Assembly (NCBI GenBank): GCA_016203345.1
Contig: JACQMZ010000016.1
Coordinates: forward strand, 1-11,250
Source of the DNA: Candidatus Woesearchaeota archaeon
GTDB taxonomy: Archaea; Nanobdellota; Nanobdellia; Woesearchaeales; ARS49
DNA: 11,250 nucleotides
Direction of reading: 5' to 3'
Shown: piece after piece, positions 1-6,458 of the stretch
How positions within the stretch are numbered: position 1 is the first letter of the stretch
How the letters are laid out: each line of letters begins with the position of its first letter
Made by a program: the position numbers and the translations under genes
Notes under the pieces: generated by a model
What the model saw: the letters and a program-made list of their open reading frames with translations, nothing else
Database searches by the model: none
What the model was told of the DNA's origin: nothing

Positions 1-91
1 AGTGTATGCTGCAGGAATTTACTTGGGCGCCCATGTGCTCAGTGGTGACGGTCATTTCAGGCATCTGCCGGAAGTGGAGTTTCTAGAATAA
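1..91 (+). CDS. PIN-domain protein, C-terminal fragment (cut by window edge)
   Basis: The frame starting at base 2 is open from the window edge to a TAA at 89-91 and gives 29 residues. It reads like the last part of a PIN-domain ribonuclease: a small hydrophobic segment (AAGIYLGAHV), then LSGDGHFRHL, then VEFLE at the end. In PIN domains this is where the late acidic residue of the active site sits (the Asp of SGD/TGD, followed by HF), before the last beta strand. Many archaeal PIN proteins are VapC-type toxins or rRNA-processing nucleases such as Nob1; the fragment cannot separate these. The start and the other catalytic acids lie outside the window. It ends 45 nt before the methyltransferase start, and the promoter of that gene lies in the gap, so the two are probably transcribed separately. 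Confidence 0.6.
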   Translation, partial: VYAAGIYLGAHVLSGDGHFRHLPEVEFLE

Positions 92-107
92 ATCGCGGTT
101 CCTAATC

Positions 108-115
108 TTTATAAG
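108..115 (+). promoter_or_regulatory. Archaeal TATA box of the methyltransferase gene
   Basis: TTTATAAG matches the archaeal TATA consensus. Its centre is 25.5 nt before the ATG at 137, so transcription should begin at or within a base or two of the start codon, giving a leaderless mRNA. No Shine-Dalgarno sequence precedes this ATG, which agrees. Confidence 0.7.
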
Positions 116-136
116 CCCGCTAATTTCTGTGCCTGT

Positions 137-1042
137 ATGCACGACAAGTATGAGCAAATCCCTTGCAACATTTGCGGCAGTCTTGACTTTACGGTTATTT
201 ATCCGTCCCTTCCGGTGGAGAATGATGATCCGGTGAAGCGTTTCAAGAGTTCTGGCGACGAGCCGAGCAGGGATCAGACGGTGAAATGTGCGTCATGCAG
301 TCTTGTGTATGTCAATCCGCGGCTGAAGCCAGAGCACATCGTTGGCGGTTATACTGAGGGGTCTGATGAGCGGTTTGTGTCGCAGGCAAAGGGCAGAGAG
401 CTGACGTTTAACAGGCAGCTTGAATTTATCGAGAAGAATTTTCCAAGCAGGGGAAGGATTCTTGATATTGGTACGGCTGGCGGTAGTTTTCTTGGTGTGG
501 CAAAGCGGCGCGGTTGGGACGTGACAGGAATTGAGCCAAACAAGTGGTTGTGCGAGTGGGGGCGGAAGAATTATGGGATTGATGTCAAGCAGGGCACATT
601 GTTTGATCACAAGTTTCCTGACAACAGTTTTGATTGCGTGACGTTGTTTGATGTGTTGGAGCACGTGCCAGATCCGACTAATGTATTGGCTGAGATCAGC
701 AGGATTTTGCGGCCAGGCGGTTTGCTGGCCGTGAATTATCCTGATTTTGATTCGTTCTGGAGCAGGATGTTAAAGCGCAAGTGGGTGTTTATTCTGACTG
801 TGCACTTGTTTTATTTCACGCCAGAAACTATAACGAGGATTCTCCAAAAGACTGGCTTTGAGCCGTTTGTGATCAAAAAGCACTGGCAGACACTGGCGTT
901 TGGCTATCTCGCAAGCCGGTTCGAGCCGTATAGCAAACTCATTGCAAAGGTCGCAACAAAGGGTGTCAGTCTGCTCGGCATGTCTGACTGGCAGGTGCCG
1001 TACTGGTTGGGGCAGACGCTCGTGCTGGCGAAGAAAAAGTGA
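137..1042 (+). CDS. Class I SAM-dependent methyltransferase with N-terminal zinc-knuckle region
   Basis: A 301-aa protein in two parts. Residues 1-60 carry two Cys pairs (C10/C13 in CNICG and C51/C54 in CASC), probably binding one zinc ion. This front end is common in methyltransferases from sugar and polysaccharide clusters. Residues 105-200 form the Rossmann methyltransferase core: motif I ILDIGTAGGS (108-117) binds SAM, the acidic E133 in GIEP should hold the SAM ribose, FDVLEHVPDP (171-180) is the motif IV-type strand, and RPGG (192-195) follows. The C-terminal third is variable and likely forms the substrate site. The family (Methyltransf_11/23-like) methylates sugars, lipids, quinones and small molecules, so the substrate is open; the neighbourhood suggests a glycan or lipid precursor. 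The ATG at 137 is supported by the TATA spacing. The gene ends 3 nt from the stop of a convergent zinc-finger gene. Confidence 0.85.
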   Translation: MHDKYEQIPCNICGSLDFTVIYPSLPVENDDPVKRFKSSGDEPSRDQTVKCASCSLVYVNPRLKPEHIVGGYTEGSDERFVSQAKGRELTFNRQLEFIEKNFPSRGRILDIGTAGGSFLGVAKRRGWDVTGIEPNKWLCEWGRKNYGIDVKQGTLFDHKFPDNSFDCVTLFDVLEHVPDPTNVLAEISRILRPGGLLAVNYPDFDSFWSRMLKRKWVFILTVHLFYFTPETITRILQKTGFEPFVIKKHWQTLAFGYLASRFEPYSKLIAKVATKGVSLLGMSDWQVPYWLGQTLVLAKKK

Positions 1043-1045
1043 CGA

Positions 1046-1255
1046 TTATGCAGGTATTTCGATTTCAAGCCGATGTTTTTCCACTTCCTGCTCAATTTCT
1101 TCCATGATTTCGTCGCTCAGGAATTCAGATCCGCACTTGGTGCACACTTCACATTCCCGAATCCCAAAATCAATGCCGAAAAATTCTACTGATGTCTGGC
1201 TCTTTTTGAGCTTTCCTCCGCACCGGCAAGGATAAGGAAGGAGTTCTTCTACCAT
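1046..1255 (-). CDS. YgiT/MqsA-like zinc-finger protein (antitoxin-like)
   Basis: A 69-aa protein. The N-terminal half has C10-x-C12-G-G and, after a beta-hairpin-like stretch, C35, C38 and C41 in CEVCTKCGSEF. This is the C-x-C-G...C-x-x-C-G arrangement of YgiT-type zinc fingers. The remaining residues (47-66) are acidic and helical. Family members are often antitoxins paired with a small toxin encoded just upstream (MqsR or DUF4258 types), where the zinc domain binds the toxin; this protein has no helix-turn-helix part. The open frame runs on upstream to 1420, but that extension does not look like protein. The ATG at 1255 fits better because it is preceded by GGTGA, a Shine-Dalgarno match, at 4 nt and starts inside the end of another small ORF (overlap ATGGTAG), suggesting translational coupling. 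It would then be the one gene here with a leader. Function as an antitoxin is inferred. Confidence 0.7.
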   Translation of the reverse strand: MVEELLPYPCRCGGKLKKSQTSVEFFGIDFGIRECEVCTKCGSEFLSDEIMEEIEQEVEKHRLEIEIPA

Positions 1256-1392
1256 AATTTCACCGTCACTGGATATACTTTGTGGATGTTTTGCAACCCA
1301 ACAAAGTACAGTGTCTCTCCGTCCGTGCAGTTCTCCACAGGCCTGAACCAGAACACAGGATCTGCTGACAGAAAGCGTACGCGAATGCACAA
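1249..1392 (-). CDS. Candidate small protein overlapping the zinc-finger gene start
   Basis: This frame is open upstream to about 1458 and ends at TAG 1249-1251, overlapping the zinc-finger ATG by 7 nt. There is no ATG. A TTG at 1392 would give 47 aa and lies about 32 nt after an AT-rich TATA-like site (1421-1428); a TTG at 1422 would give 57 aa. The product looks like a folded protein end: a hydrophobic strand, then FWFRPVENCTDGETLYFVG, then a strand ending in PVTVKLW. The order (small protein first, zinc finger second, overlapping) is that of MqsR-MqsA-type toxin-antitoxin loci, but I do not recognise the sequence as MqsR or DUF4258 and see no catalytic residues. It may be a truncated remnant, since the hairpin repeat at 1432-1470 lies just before it. 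Existence and start are uncertain. Confidence 0.35.
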   Translation of the reverse strand: MCIRVRFLSADPVFWFRPVENCTDGETLYFVGLQNIHKVYPVTVKLW

Positions 1393-1431
1393 GACGATTT
1401 CCTCGAGTTGTTCCTGCCACAATTTAATCCC

Positions 1432-1470
1432 CGAAATTCCTTGAGTGAGCTTGCGAACTCAGGAATTTCG
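1432..1470. repeat. Hairpin repeat, copy 1 (39 nt)
   Basis: The left arm (1432-1446) and right arm (1457-1470) pair over 14 bp with one bulged T and a 10-nt loop that begins GAGC and ends GCGA. The copy at 8975-9023 has the same design with the same bulge and loop ends, and the three stem pairs that differ are all compensated. Here it lies between a minus-strand cassette and the plus-strand radical SAM gene, ending 9 nt before the TATA box of the latter. It cannot be a terminator for a convergent pair at this site; a small mobile or REP-like element, or an operator, is possible. Confidence 0.75.
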
Positions 1471-1479
1471 TTCGCCATC

Positions 1480-1487
1480 TTTAAATA
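1480..1487 (+). promoter_or_regulatory. Archaeal TATA box of the radical SAM gene
   Basis: TTTAAATA is centred 25.5 nt before the ATG at 1509, the same spacing as the other promoters in this window, predicting a leaderless mRNA. A GAGGGG just before the ATG is only 1 nt away and too close to act as a normal Shine-Dalgarno site. Confidence 0.7.
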
Positions 1488-1508
1488 TCATCCATCGCTT
1501 CGAGGGGT

Positions 1509-2999
1509 ATGCAAGTGGCTCTCATCAACCCTAACATCGTCACGCAAAAGGGTGATTTTTTCTCGTCTGGCGTGCCGTATATGCCTGTCACGCTCGCGTA
1601 CCTGGCGGCGGTGTTGCGGAAAAAGGTTGACGTGCAGGTGATTGATGCGTTTGGGGAGGACCCGCACAGGATGTCGACCAGAGGAGACTATTTTGTTCAG
1701 GGTCTCTCCATTCCTGAGGTTGTGCGTGCTGTTGCGAAAAGCACAGGGCATATTTTCACGTATGCAGGCCAGGTGGTCAGCCACGTGCTGCATCTTGATA
1801 TGGTCAGGGCGCTCCGCAGGGAGTTTCCGTCTGTGCCGATTACGGTGGTGGAAAACACTCAGAGTGTGGTGGCTTATGCTGTCACGCATGTGGCAGATGA
1901 TTTTTTTTCTGCAGGCGCGACGTACATTATTACAGGCGAGGTGGAGCCCAGAGCAAAGCAACTGCTGGAAGGCAATAGTCCTGCAGACATTGACGGCTTG
2001 ATCTGGCAGAAAGACGGCAAGGCCGTGAGAAACAAGAAAAGCTTGTACCTTGCAAATGAAGAGCTTGACCGGTTGCCTTTTCCTGCGTGGGAGATGTTTC
2101 CTGTGCAGAATTATTGGAAGCTTGGCTATGCGCATGGCCCTTTGACTGAAGAAAAATACATTAGCATTCTAACAAGCAGAGGGTGTGGGTTGTTGTGTAA
2201 TTTCTGCATCGTGCCTGAGACAAATGAGGGCAGGTGGCGCGCCAGAAGTGCGAAAAGTGTTGTGGATGAAATGGAGCACTGGATAAGGATTTTTGGCGTG
2301 CACGAATTTCACTTGCAGGACTTGAATCCCACGACGTACAAGGTTCGAATTGCGGAGATGTCGAAATTGATTCTTGAGCGTGGATTAAAGGTTTCTTGGA
2401 AGTTTGTGGCTGGAACAAAGATTGAAACTATGGACAAGGAGACGTTGGCGATTGCGGCGAAGGCAGGATGCACGTATGTTTCGTTGTCGCCGGAAAGTGG
2501 GAGTCCGCGTGTTCTGAAGTTGATGAAGAAGAGTTTTGTTCACTCGTATGGCATTGAAATGGTGCGGCACATGCATTCGTTGGGCACGACAACTCAGGCG
2601 TGTTTTGTGTTGGGTTATCCTGGCGAGACTGATGAGGATCTGCAGATGTCTGCGCGCTACTGTTATGAACTTGCCAAGGCGGGCATTGACGAGCTGGCGT
2701 TGTTCATCATGACGCCAATTCCTGGCAGCGCGGCGTATGGCACGCCGGGTTTGACGAACTTCAAGAGTATTGACCAGTTGACGTTTTCGCCGTGGTGGCG
2801 TTCTGACTTTCAGAAACTGCAGCGTTTGCGCATGAAAATTTACGTCAAGTTTTTGTTTTGGAAACTGTTCTTTCACCCGCTGAAATTGTTGCGTCAGCCG
2901 TTTTATGTCCTTACTGGCCGTTTCCATACCAAAATGGAACAAGTATTGTTTCATGGCCTGAAGTTGTGGATGATGGCAAGACAGGCCGCCTCGATATAG
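1509..2999 (+). CDS. Radical SAM enzyme with N-terminal B12-binding-type domain
   Basis: A 496-aa protein with the layout of B12-binding-domain radical SAM enzymes. Residues 1-155 form the cobalamin-binding-type Rossmann domain: it starts VALINPN and has PVTLAYLAAVLR (26-37). The base-on DxHxxG motif is not present, as in many members of the class. The radical SAM barrel follows, with CGLLCNFC (C226, C230, C233) binding the 4Fe-4S cluster that cleaves SAM. Further landmarks are SLSPESGS (325-332) and GYPGET (369-374). The C-terminal 80 residues are basic and aromatic, with FWKLFFHPLKLLRQPF-like amphipathic stretches that may touch the membrane. Family members methylate or rearrange unactivated carbons in lipids, hopanoids, tetrapyrroles and natural products. 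I cannot assign the substrate; a lipid or lipid-linked glycan fits the neighbours and the C-terminus. A cytosolic or membrane-surface location is expected, and no sequons are present. Confidence 0.85.
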   Translation: MQVALINPNIVTQKGDFFSSGVPYMPVTLAYLAAVLRKKVDVQVIDAFGEDPHRMSTRGDYFVQGLSIPEVVRAVAKSTGHIFTYAGQVVSHVLHLDMVRALRREFPSVPITVVENTQSVVAYAVTHVADDFFSAGATYIITGEVEPRAKQLLEGNSPADIDGLIWQKDGKAVRNKKSLYLANEELDRLPFPAWEMFPVQNYWKLGYAHGPLTEEKYISILTSRGCGLLCNFCIVPETNEGRWRARSAKSVVDEMEHWIRIFGVHEFHLQDLNPTTYKVRIAEMSKLILERGLKVSWKFVAGTKIETMDKETLAIAAKAGCTYVSLSPESGSPRVLKLMKKSFVHSYGIEMVRHMHSLGTTTQACFVLGYPGETDEDLQMSARYCYELAKAGIDELALFIMTPIPGSAAYGTPGLTNFKSIDQLTFSPWWRSDFQKLQRLRMKIYVKFLFWKLFFHPLKLLRQPFYVLTGRFHTKMEQVLFHGLKLWMMARQAASI

Positions 3000-3032
3000 G
3001 ATCTCGTACGCTGTCCGACTGGCGCGAGAGAA

Positions 3033-3040
3033 TTTATATA
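3033..3040 (+). promoter_or_regulatory. Archaeal TATA box of the small gene at 3063
   Basis: TTTATATA, preceded by the purine-rich GCGAGAGAA, which resembles a BRE. Its centre is 26.5 nt before the GTG at 3063. It is one of the best TATA matches in the window and lies 34 nt after the radical SAM stop, with no other downstream gene to serve. Confidence 0.65.
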
Positions 3041-3062
3041 TTTGTACTTGTTGAAGTGGTGT

Positions 3063-3239
3063 GTGGAAAAAGAGGGAGTGATTAAGTTTAGCACGCTGAT
3101 ACTTGATGTTCTGCGCGTGCTTCCTTCGCGTGACAGTGTCGAGTACGGCACGCCTGCCATAGTTGATGAGGTTTCCCGCTTGTTTCGCGAGAGTTCGGTG
3201 CGCGACACTGGCTTTTTTGTAATGGGCGGGCATGAATGA
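3063..3239 (+). CDS. Small hypothetical protein (58 aa, GTG start)
   Basis: I do not recognise this product. The GTG at 3063 sits exactly where a leaderless start is expected from the TATA box at 3033-3040. The frame ends at TGA 3237-3239, 7 nt from the stop of the convergent exonuclease gene. The protein begins MEKEGVIKFSTLILDVL, continues with an Arg/Ser/Asp-rich helical middle and ends FFVMGGHE. There is no signal peptide, membrane segment or Cys motif. Third-position use (many G and T) resembles the neighbouring plus-strand genes. The same frame extends upstream to an ATG at 3042, but that start would lie before the predicted transcription start. The evidence is promoter position plus coding-like composition; homologues would settle it. 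Confidence 0.5.
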   Translation: MEKEGVIKFSTLILDVLRVLPSRDSVEYGTPAIVDEVSRLFRESSVRDTGFFVMGGHE

Positions 3240-3246
3240 GTGGTTA

Positions 3247-3837
3247 TTATGGCAGTGTTCTCAAATATTCCGGCACCAGAAGTTGTTTGTATTCTTCAAA
3301 AAGTCCTTTGCCGGACACCAGTCGCGACAGGGCTTCTGCTTCCATTTTTGCTCCGGTGAGGGCGTGGTGTGGTCGTGGTTCAGTTGGCAATCCGGCGTAA
3401 TGCAGTGTTTCGTCAACAGTTGCCCGTTTAGCAACCATGTCTTCTTTGGGCACGCGGCGTTTGAGCTGGTGCCCGTAGCACAAGCTTATTATGTCGATGG
3501 CGACGCGGGCGAGCTGCCATGGTATGTTGTATTTCTTGGCGCTTTCCCGCAGGAATTTCCAGTCAAAGTCTGGGTTGCCGCCTGCAGTGACGTCCACGCC
3601 TGCCCATGTGCAGAACTCGCGCACGGCGTCTTCTAAGGATGGCTTGCGAGGATCAGTCAATGAGTCGCGCGTGAAGCCGTTGACATCCAGCGCTTGGTGA
3701 TCTATTTGCGCACCCTCATATATCTGGCATTCGCGGTAGAACTGTCTGTCTGGATGGTCAAAATCAACTGCGCCAATGCTCGCAATGCTGTGCCTCTTGT
3801 AGTACGTGCCTGTTGTTTCGCAATCAATGACGAGCAT
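3247..3837 (-). CDS. DnaQ-like 3'-5' exonuclease (DEDDh family), last Asp replaced
   Basis: A 196-aa single-domain exonuclease of the RNase T/DNA polymerase III epsilon superfamily, which removes nucleotides from 3' ends using two metal ions. ExoI is MLVIDCETTG with D5 and E7. ExoII is NPDFDWKFL with D92. A conserved-looking VAIDIISLCYG strand holds D115. ExoIII is HHALTGAKMEAEA with H157. The Asp expected five residues after this His (HxAxxD) is Gly162, encoded by GGA, so one of the four metal-binding acids is missing; E166 or E168 might substitute. The frame allows a start 11 codons earlier at 3870, but that ATG lies inside the TATA box. With the start at 3837 the box is 27.5 nt upstream, giving a leaderless mRNA and a protein that begins right at the first core strand. 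Divergent from AglB; target (DNA or RNA) unknown. Confidence 0.8.
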   Translation of the reverse strand: MLVIDCETTGTYYKRHSIASIGAVDFDHPDRQFYRECQIYEGAQIDHQALDVNGFTRDSLTDPRKPSLEDAVREFCTWAGVDVTAGGNPDFDWKFLRESAKKYNIPWQLARVAIDIISLCYGHQLKRRVPKEDMVAKRATVDETLHYAGLPTEPRPHHALTGAKMEAEALSRLVSGKGLFEEYKQLLVPEYLRTLP

Positions 3838-3860
3838 GTGGTGTCGATTCTGAGAAACCC

Positions 3861-3868
3861 TTTTAAAC
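3861..3868. promoter_or_regulatory. Shared bidirectional TATA box for exonuclease and AglB genes
   Basis: TTTTAAAC contains the perfect palindrome TTTAAA, centred at 3864.5. The plus-strand ATG at 3890 is 25.5 nt away and the minus-strand ATG at 3837 is 27.5 nt away, so one site has the right spacing for both divergent genes. No other TATA-like site exists between the two starts. The longest frames of both genes begin inside this box (3869 plus, 3870 minus), which argues that those longer starts are not used. Confidence 0.65.
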
Positions 3869-3889
3869 ATGCTGGTGAGTGCTGTGGGT

Positions 3890-6310
3890 ATGGGAGTGTG
3901 GCGCTTTGTTTCGTGTCATCTGACGATGGCATTGCTGATTTTGGTTATGGTATTGCATTTCCTTCCGAATGCAGGTTTTCTTCCGTGGGGTGGGTTGTGG
4001 ATGAGAATGCAGTCGCATTCGATGCTCCACTCGTATTACTTAGCAGAGAAGGATGTTTACAGGGAAATGGGGAACAACTGGAATCCTGATTCTCCGTTGG
4101 TGCAGGCCAAGGTTGAGCGGAGGGCAAAGCAGTATCATGATTTTTTTACGTATGACGAATTCGGTAAGAAGTATGTGTACACGTACGATATTGATTCGTT
4201 TTACTGGTTGCGGTACGCGAGAAATCTTGGGATGAAGGGCAGGTATGGTGATGTTCAGGTTGAGGGTCGTGATTTTGACAGGCTGGTGATTGCGCCTTTG
4301 GGCGTGCAGGTCGAGCATTACAGTCCTCATCCTTACGTTTTGGCGTGGATGTATAAGGTGTTGCGCGTGTTTGGTTTGCCGTTTATGGAGGCAGTGGGCC
4401 TTTTCCCAATGATTTTTGTGGCTGGTTCGATAGGTCTGGTTTTTGTGCTTGCGCGGCTTGTTCACCGTCCAGAGAGTGCTTTTTTTGCCGCGTTGTTTTT
4501 TGGCGTGTTGGGTACTGGTGTTGGCCATACGATTTGGGGGAATGTTGACACTGATGCGTACAACTTGTTCTTCCCTCTTTTGGTGGTGGTGATGTTTGCT
4601 GGCGTGCTTTTGTTCAAGGGTATCCGGCGATACGTTGCTGTTGCATTGTGCGCAGGGGTTGTTGCATTGTATTCTTTGTTTTGGATTGGTTGGTGGTTTA
4701 TATTTGATGTCTTACTGGGCGCACTTGGTGGGAAGCTTCTCTATGAGCTGTACGTGTCAGTGCGTGTGCGTAAGCTGGTGCCAGAAGTGTTTGATTCGCT
4801 TTGTTTGCTTGCTTTGTTGGTCATTTTTGCGGGAGTGTTTGTGAGCCTTGTGTCCGGCCTCCAGTATTTCCTGTCTGCATTCGGCAGTCCAGTAGCCTAT
4901 GCCAGGCAATTGTCTGACGTATTATATTATGACTTGTGGCCGAATGTGTATCAGACCGTGCAGGAGTTGAAGGGCGTACCGTTTAGCTTGATCATTATTG
5001 GGTCAGGAGGTTTTCTTATTTGGGCAATTTCTGTTGCAGGACTTATTCACACCGTGTGGACGCGTCGTAACGAACCGGAAGGAGTGTTGGGTGTGTTGCT
5101 CTTGTTGTGGTTGGTGGCTATGGTGTTTGCCACAACGAAAGGGTTGCGCTTTGCCTTGTTGATTTCTGCCCCGCTTTCTATTGGATTTGGGACGGGTGTC
5201 GGAAAATTGCTCAGAGTGAGACTGCCCCTTCCTCAGTGGCTTCGGTATGGCGGGGTGTGTGTTGGAGCGTTGTCGCTGATGGTGGCATCGCACCAGGTGC
5301 AGGGCTCGTTTGGCGACGTGCGGACAGAAGAGCAGTATATTAACGACGCGTGGGTTGTAGCGCTTGAGGAAGTTAAGCAAAATAGCACGGCTGATGCGAT
5401 TATAACTACGTGGTGGGATTATGGGCATTTGATAAAGTATGTTGCTGACCGTCCGGTGACGTTTGATGGCGGGACTCAGCAGACGCCAATTTCGTACTGG
5501 GTTGCGCGTTTGTTGACGACACCGAGCGAAACTGAGGCATTGAACATTTTGCGAATGTTGGATTGCGGTTCAATGAACGCTTTTTACGCGATTGAAAATG
5601 CAACAAGAGATTCTTGGCGTGCATTCGAATTGCTTGACAAGGTATTGCCAATGAACGATTCAGACGCCAGGACTGTATTGGCACAAGCGAACGCGTCTGC
5701 GGCGTATCCGCTTGTGAAATGCAGTCCTCCGGAGGCGTTTGTTCTGGTATCTGGGGACATGGTGTTGAAGTCTCACGTGTGGGGTGGGTTTGGGACGTGG
5801 AACGTGTCCCGTGCGGTGGCCGCTCAGCTTGCAGGGCATCCGGATGCAGAGAAAAGAATTGTGCAGGTCTTGAATTGGAGTCAGGATCAGGCGCGACAGG
5901 ATTTAGCAATTATTCAGGGGACTGCGGACATGCGGGACTATGTTGCCCAAAGTGTTGCCTTTGACGGAAATATAATATCATGCGATGCAAACGCGTGTGG
6001 TCATTTGGTGTTGAATCTCTCGTCTCACACTGCATACGGCTCAAGAACAAAGCAAGTCTATCCTGTCGTGCATGTCGTCAACAATTCGCTTGTTGTTCCC
6101 AACGCATCTGATGATGTGTTCCTGGTGGTGAGTCCGTCGGGTACTGGCATGCTCGCAAATAGACAACTCGCCCGCAGCGTGTTCACGCGGCTCTATTTTT
6201 TTGAAGGTGCAGGCCTGCGTCACTTTAAGCTGTTCACGTCTGTGCCGTCCTTGACAGAGAAAAAGATTGTGGCGTATAGGGTTGAATGGTATAGCGAGTT
6301 GAGTAAATAG
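3890..6310 (+). CDS. aglB: Oligosaccharyltransferase AglB (STT3 family)
   Basis: An 806-aa single-subunit oligosaccharyltransferase that moves a lipid-linked glycan to Asn in Asn-X-Ser/Thr on the outer face of the membrane. Visible motifs: the first metal-site motif around D102 (YDIDSFYWLR), the second DxD at 220-222 (GNVDTDAYNLFFP), TVQE at 356-359 with the catalytic-loop E359 (the TIxE-type motif of external loop 5), and WWDYG at 508-512, which binds the +2 Ser/Thr of the acceptor. Residues 13-30 form the first membrane helix, a long first external loop follows, and about a dozen hydrophobic segments run to residue 470. The soluble C-terminal domain covers about 480-806 and carries nine Asn-X-Ser/Thr sites. 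The start at 3890 is chosen over an ATG at 3869 from the TATA spacing. The last codons form one arm of an inverted repeat. Neighbours fit glycan assembly, but no glycosyltransferase is visible here. Confidence 0.93.
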   Translation: MGVWRFVSCHLTMALLILVMVLHFLPNAGFLPWGGLWMRMQSHSMLHSYYLAEKDVYREMGNNWNPDSPLVQAKVERRAKQYHDFFTYDEFGKKYVYTYDIDSFYWLRYARNLGMKGRYGDVQVEGRDFDRLVIAPLGVQVEHYSPHPYVLAWMYKVLRVFGLPFMEAVGLFPMIFVAGSIGLVFVLARLVHRPESAFFAALFFGVLGTGVGHTIWGNVDTDAYNLFFPLLVVVMFAGVLLFKGIRRYVAVALCAGVVALYSLFWIGWWFIFDVLLGALGGKLLYELYVSVRVRKLVPEVFDSLCLLALLVIFAGVFVSLVSGLQYFLSAFGSPVAYARQLSDVLYYDLWPNVYQTVQELKGVPFSLIIIGSGGFLIWAISVAGLIHTVWTRRNEPEGVLGVLLLLWLVAMVFATTKGLRFALLISAPLSIGFGTGVGKLLRVRLPLPQWLRYGGVCVGALSLMVASHQVQGSFGDVRTEEQYINDAWVVALEEVKQNSTADAIITTWWDYGHLIKYVADRPVTFDGGTQQTPISYWVARLLTTPSETEALNILRMLDCGSMNAFYAIENATRDSWRAFELLDKVLPMNDSDARTVLAQANASAAYPLVKCSPPEAFVLVSGDMVLKSHVWGGFGTWNVSRAVAAQLAGHPDAEKRIVQVLNWSQDQARQDLAIIQGTADMRDYVAQSVAFDGNIISCDANACGHLVLNLSSHTAYGSRTKQVYPVVHVVNNSLVVPNASDDVFLVVSPSGTGMLANRQLARSVFTRLYFFEGAGLRHFKLFTSVPSLTEKKIVAYRVEWYSELSK

Positions 6311-6360
6311 TGGAACTTTGCAGTACTGCAGGGAAAAAGATATTCACACTCAACTCGCTA
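6292..6360. repeat. 13-bp inverted repeat spanning the aglB stop codon
   Basis: TAGCGAGTTGAGT (6292-6304) and its exact reverse complement (6348-6360) flank 43 nt. The left arm lies in the last codons of aglB. A 12-bp perfect palindrome, TGCAGTACTGCA, sits inside at 6319-6330, so the region could fold into a stem with an inner hairpin in the mRNA 3' end. It may protect or process the transcript end, or be the ends of a small element. Confidence 0.55.
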
Positions 6361-6364
6361 GATT

Positions 6365-6402
6365 GGAAGTTGACGCAAAGTTTAATAATTTCGTCAACTT
6401 CC
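6365..6402. repeat. 11-bp perfect hairpin with AT-rich loop
   Basis: GGAAGTTGACG (6365-6375) pairs exactly with CGTCAACTTCC (6392-6402) around a 16-nt AT-rich loop. It starts 4 nt after the preceding inverted repeat and ends 26 nt before the TATA box of the flavoprotein gene. It could be an mRNA-end structure for aglB or an operator for the next promoter. It lacks the U-run of a bacterial-type terminator, and archaeal termination generally depends on T-rich tracts without a hairpin, so I do not call it a terminator. Confidence 0.55.
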
Positions 6403-6428
6403 TATAGGTGCGTGGTTTAACCCCTAGA

Positions 6429-6436
6429 TTTATAAC
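6429..6436 (+). promoter_or_regulatory. Archaeal TATA box of the flavoprotein gene
   Basis: TTTATAAC is centred 26.5 nt before the ATG at 6459. This places the transcription start at the ATG and excludes the GTG at 6408, which lies upstream of the box. Confidence 0.7.
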
Positions 6437-6458
6437 ATCCTGTCTTTCTTCTCGTCGT

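Noticed and set aside
61..100. RG/RX tRNA or other stable RNA in the gene gaps
   Set aside because: No T-loop-like GTTCRAnTC with matching stems was found in any gap of the window; the gaps are explained by promoters and hairpins.
1256..1420. Long N-terminal extension of the zinc-finger protein to a GTG at 1420
   Set aside because: The added 55 residues do not look like protein, another frame does, and a GGTGA site precedes the ATG at 1255.
1266..1478. 70-codon minus-strand frame starting with ATG at 1478
   Set aside because: Its start lies across the hairpin repeat, its product is Cys/Ser/Arg-rich without pattern, and a different frame in the same place is more protein-like.
2385..3233. 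282-codon open frame on the minus strand, antisense to the radical SAM gene
   Set aside because: It is basic and low in recognisable structure, and overlaps a well-supported gene. The G+T-rich plus strand leaves few stops on the opposite strand, which explains its length.
3869..3889. ATG at 3869 as the aglB start
   Set aside because: It directly abuts the TATA box, so it would lie upstream of the predicted transcription start.
6365..6402. Intrinsic terminator after aglB
   Set aside because: The hairpin is not followed by a T-run on the plus strand, and archaeal termination does not rely on such hairpins; kept as a repeat only.
6408..6458. GTG at 6408 as the flavoprotein start
   Set aside because: It lies before the TATA box at 6429-6436, and the FAD fold begins right at the ATG at 6459.
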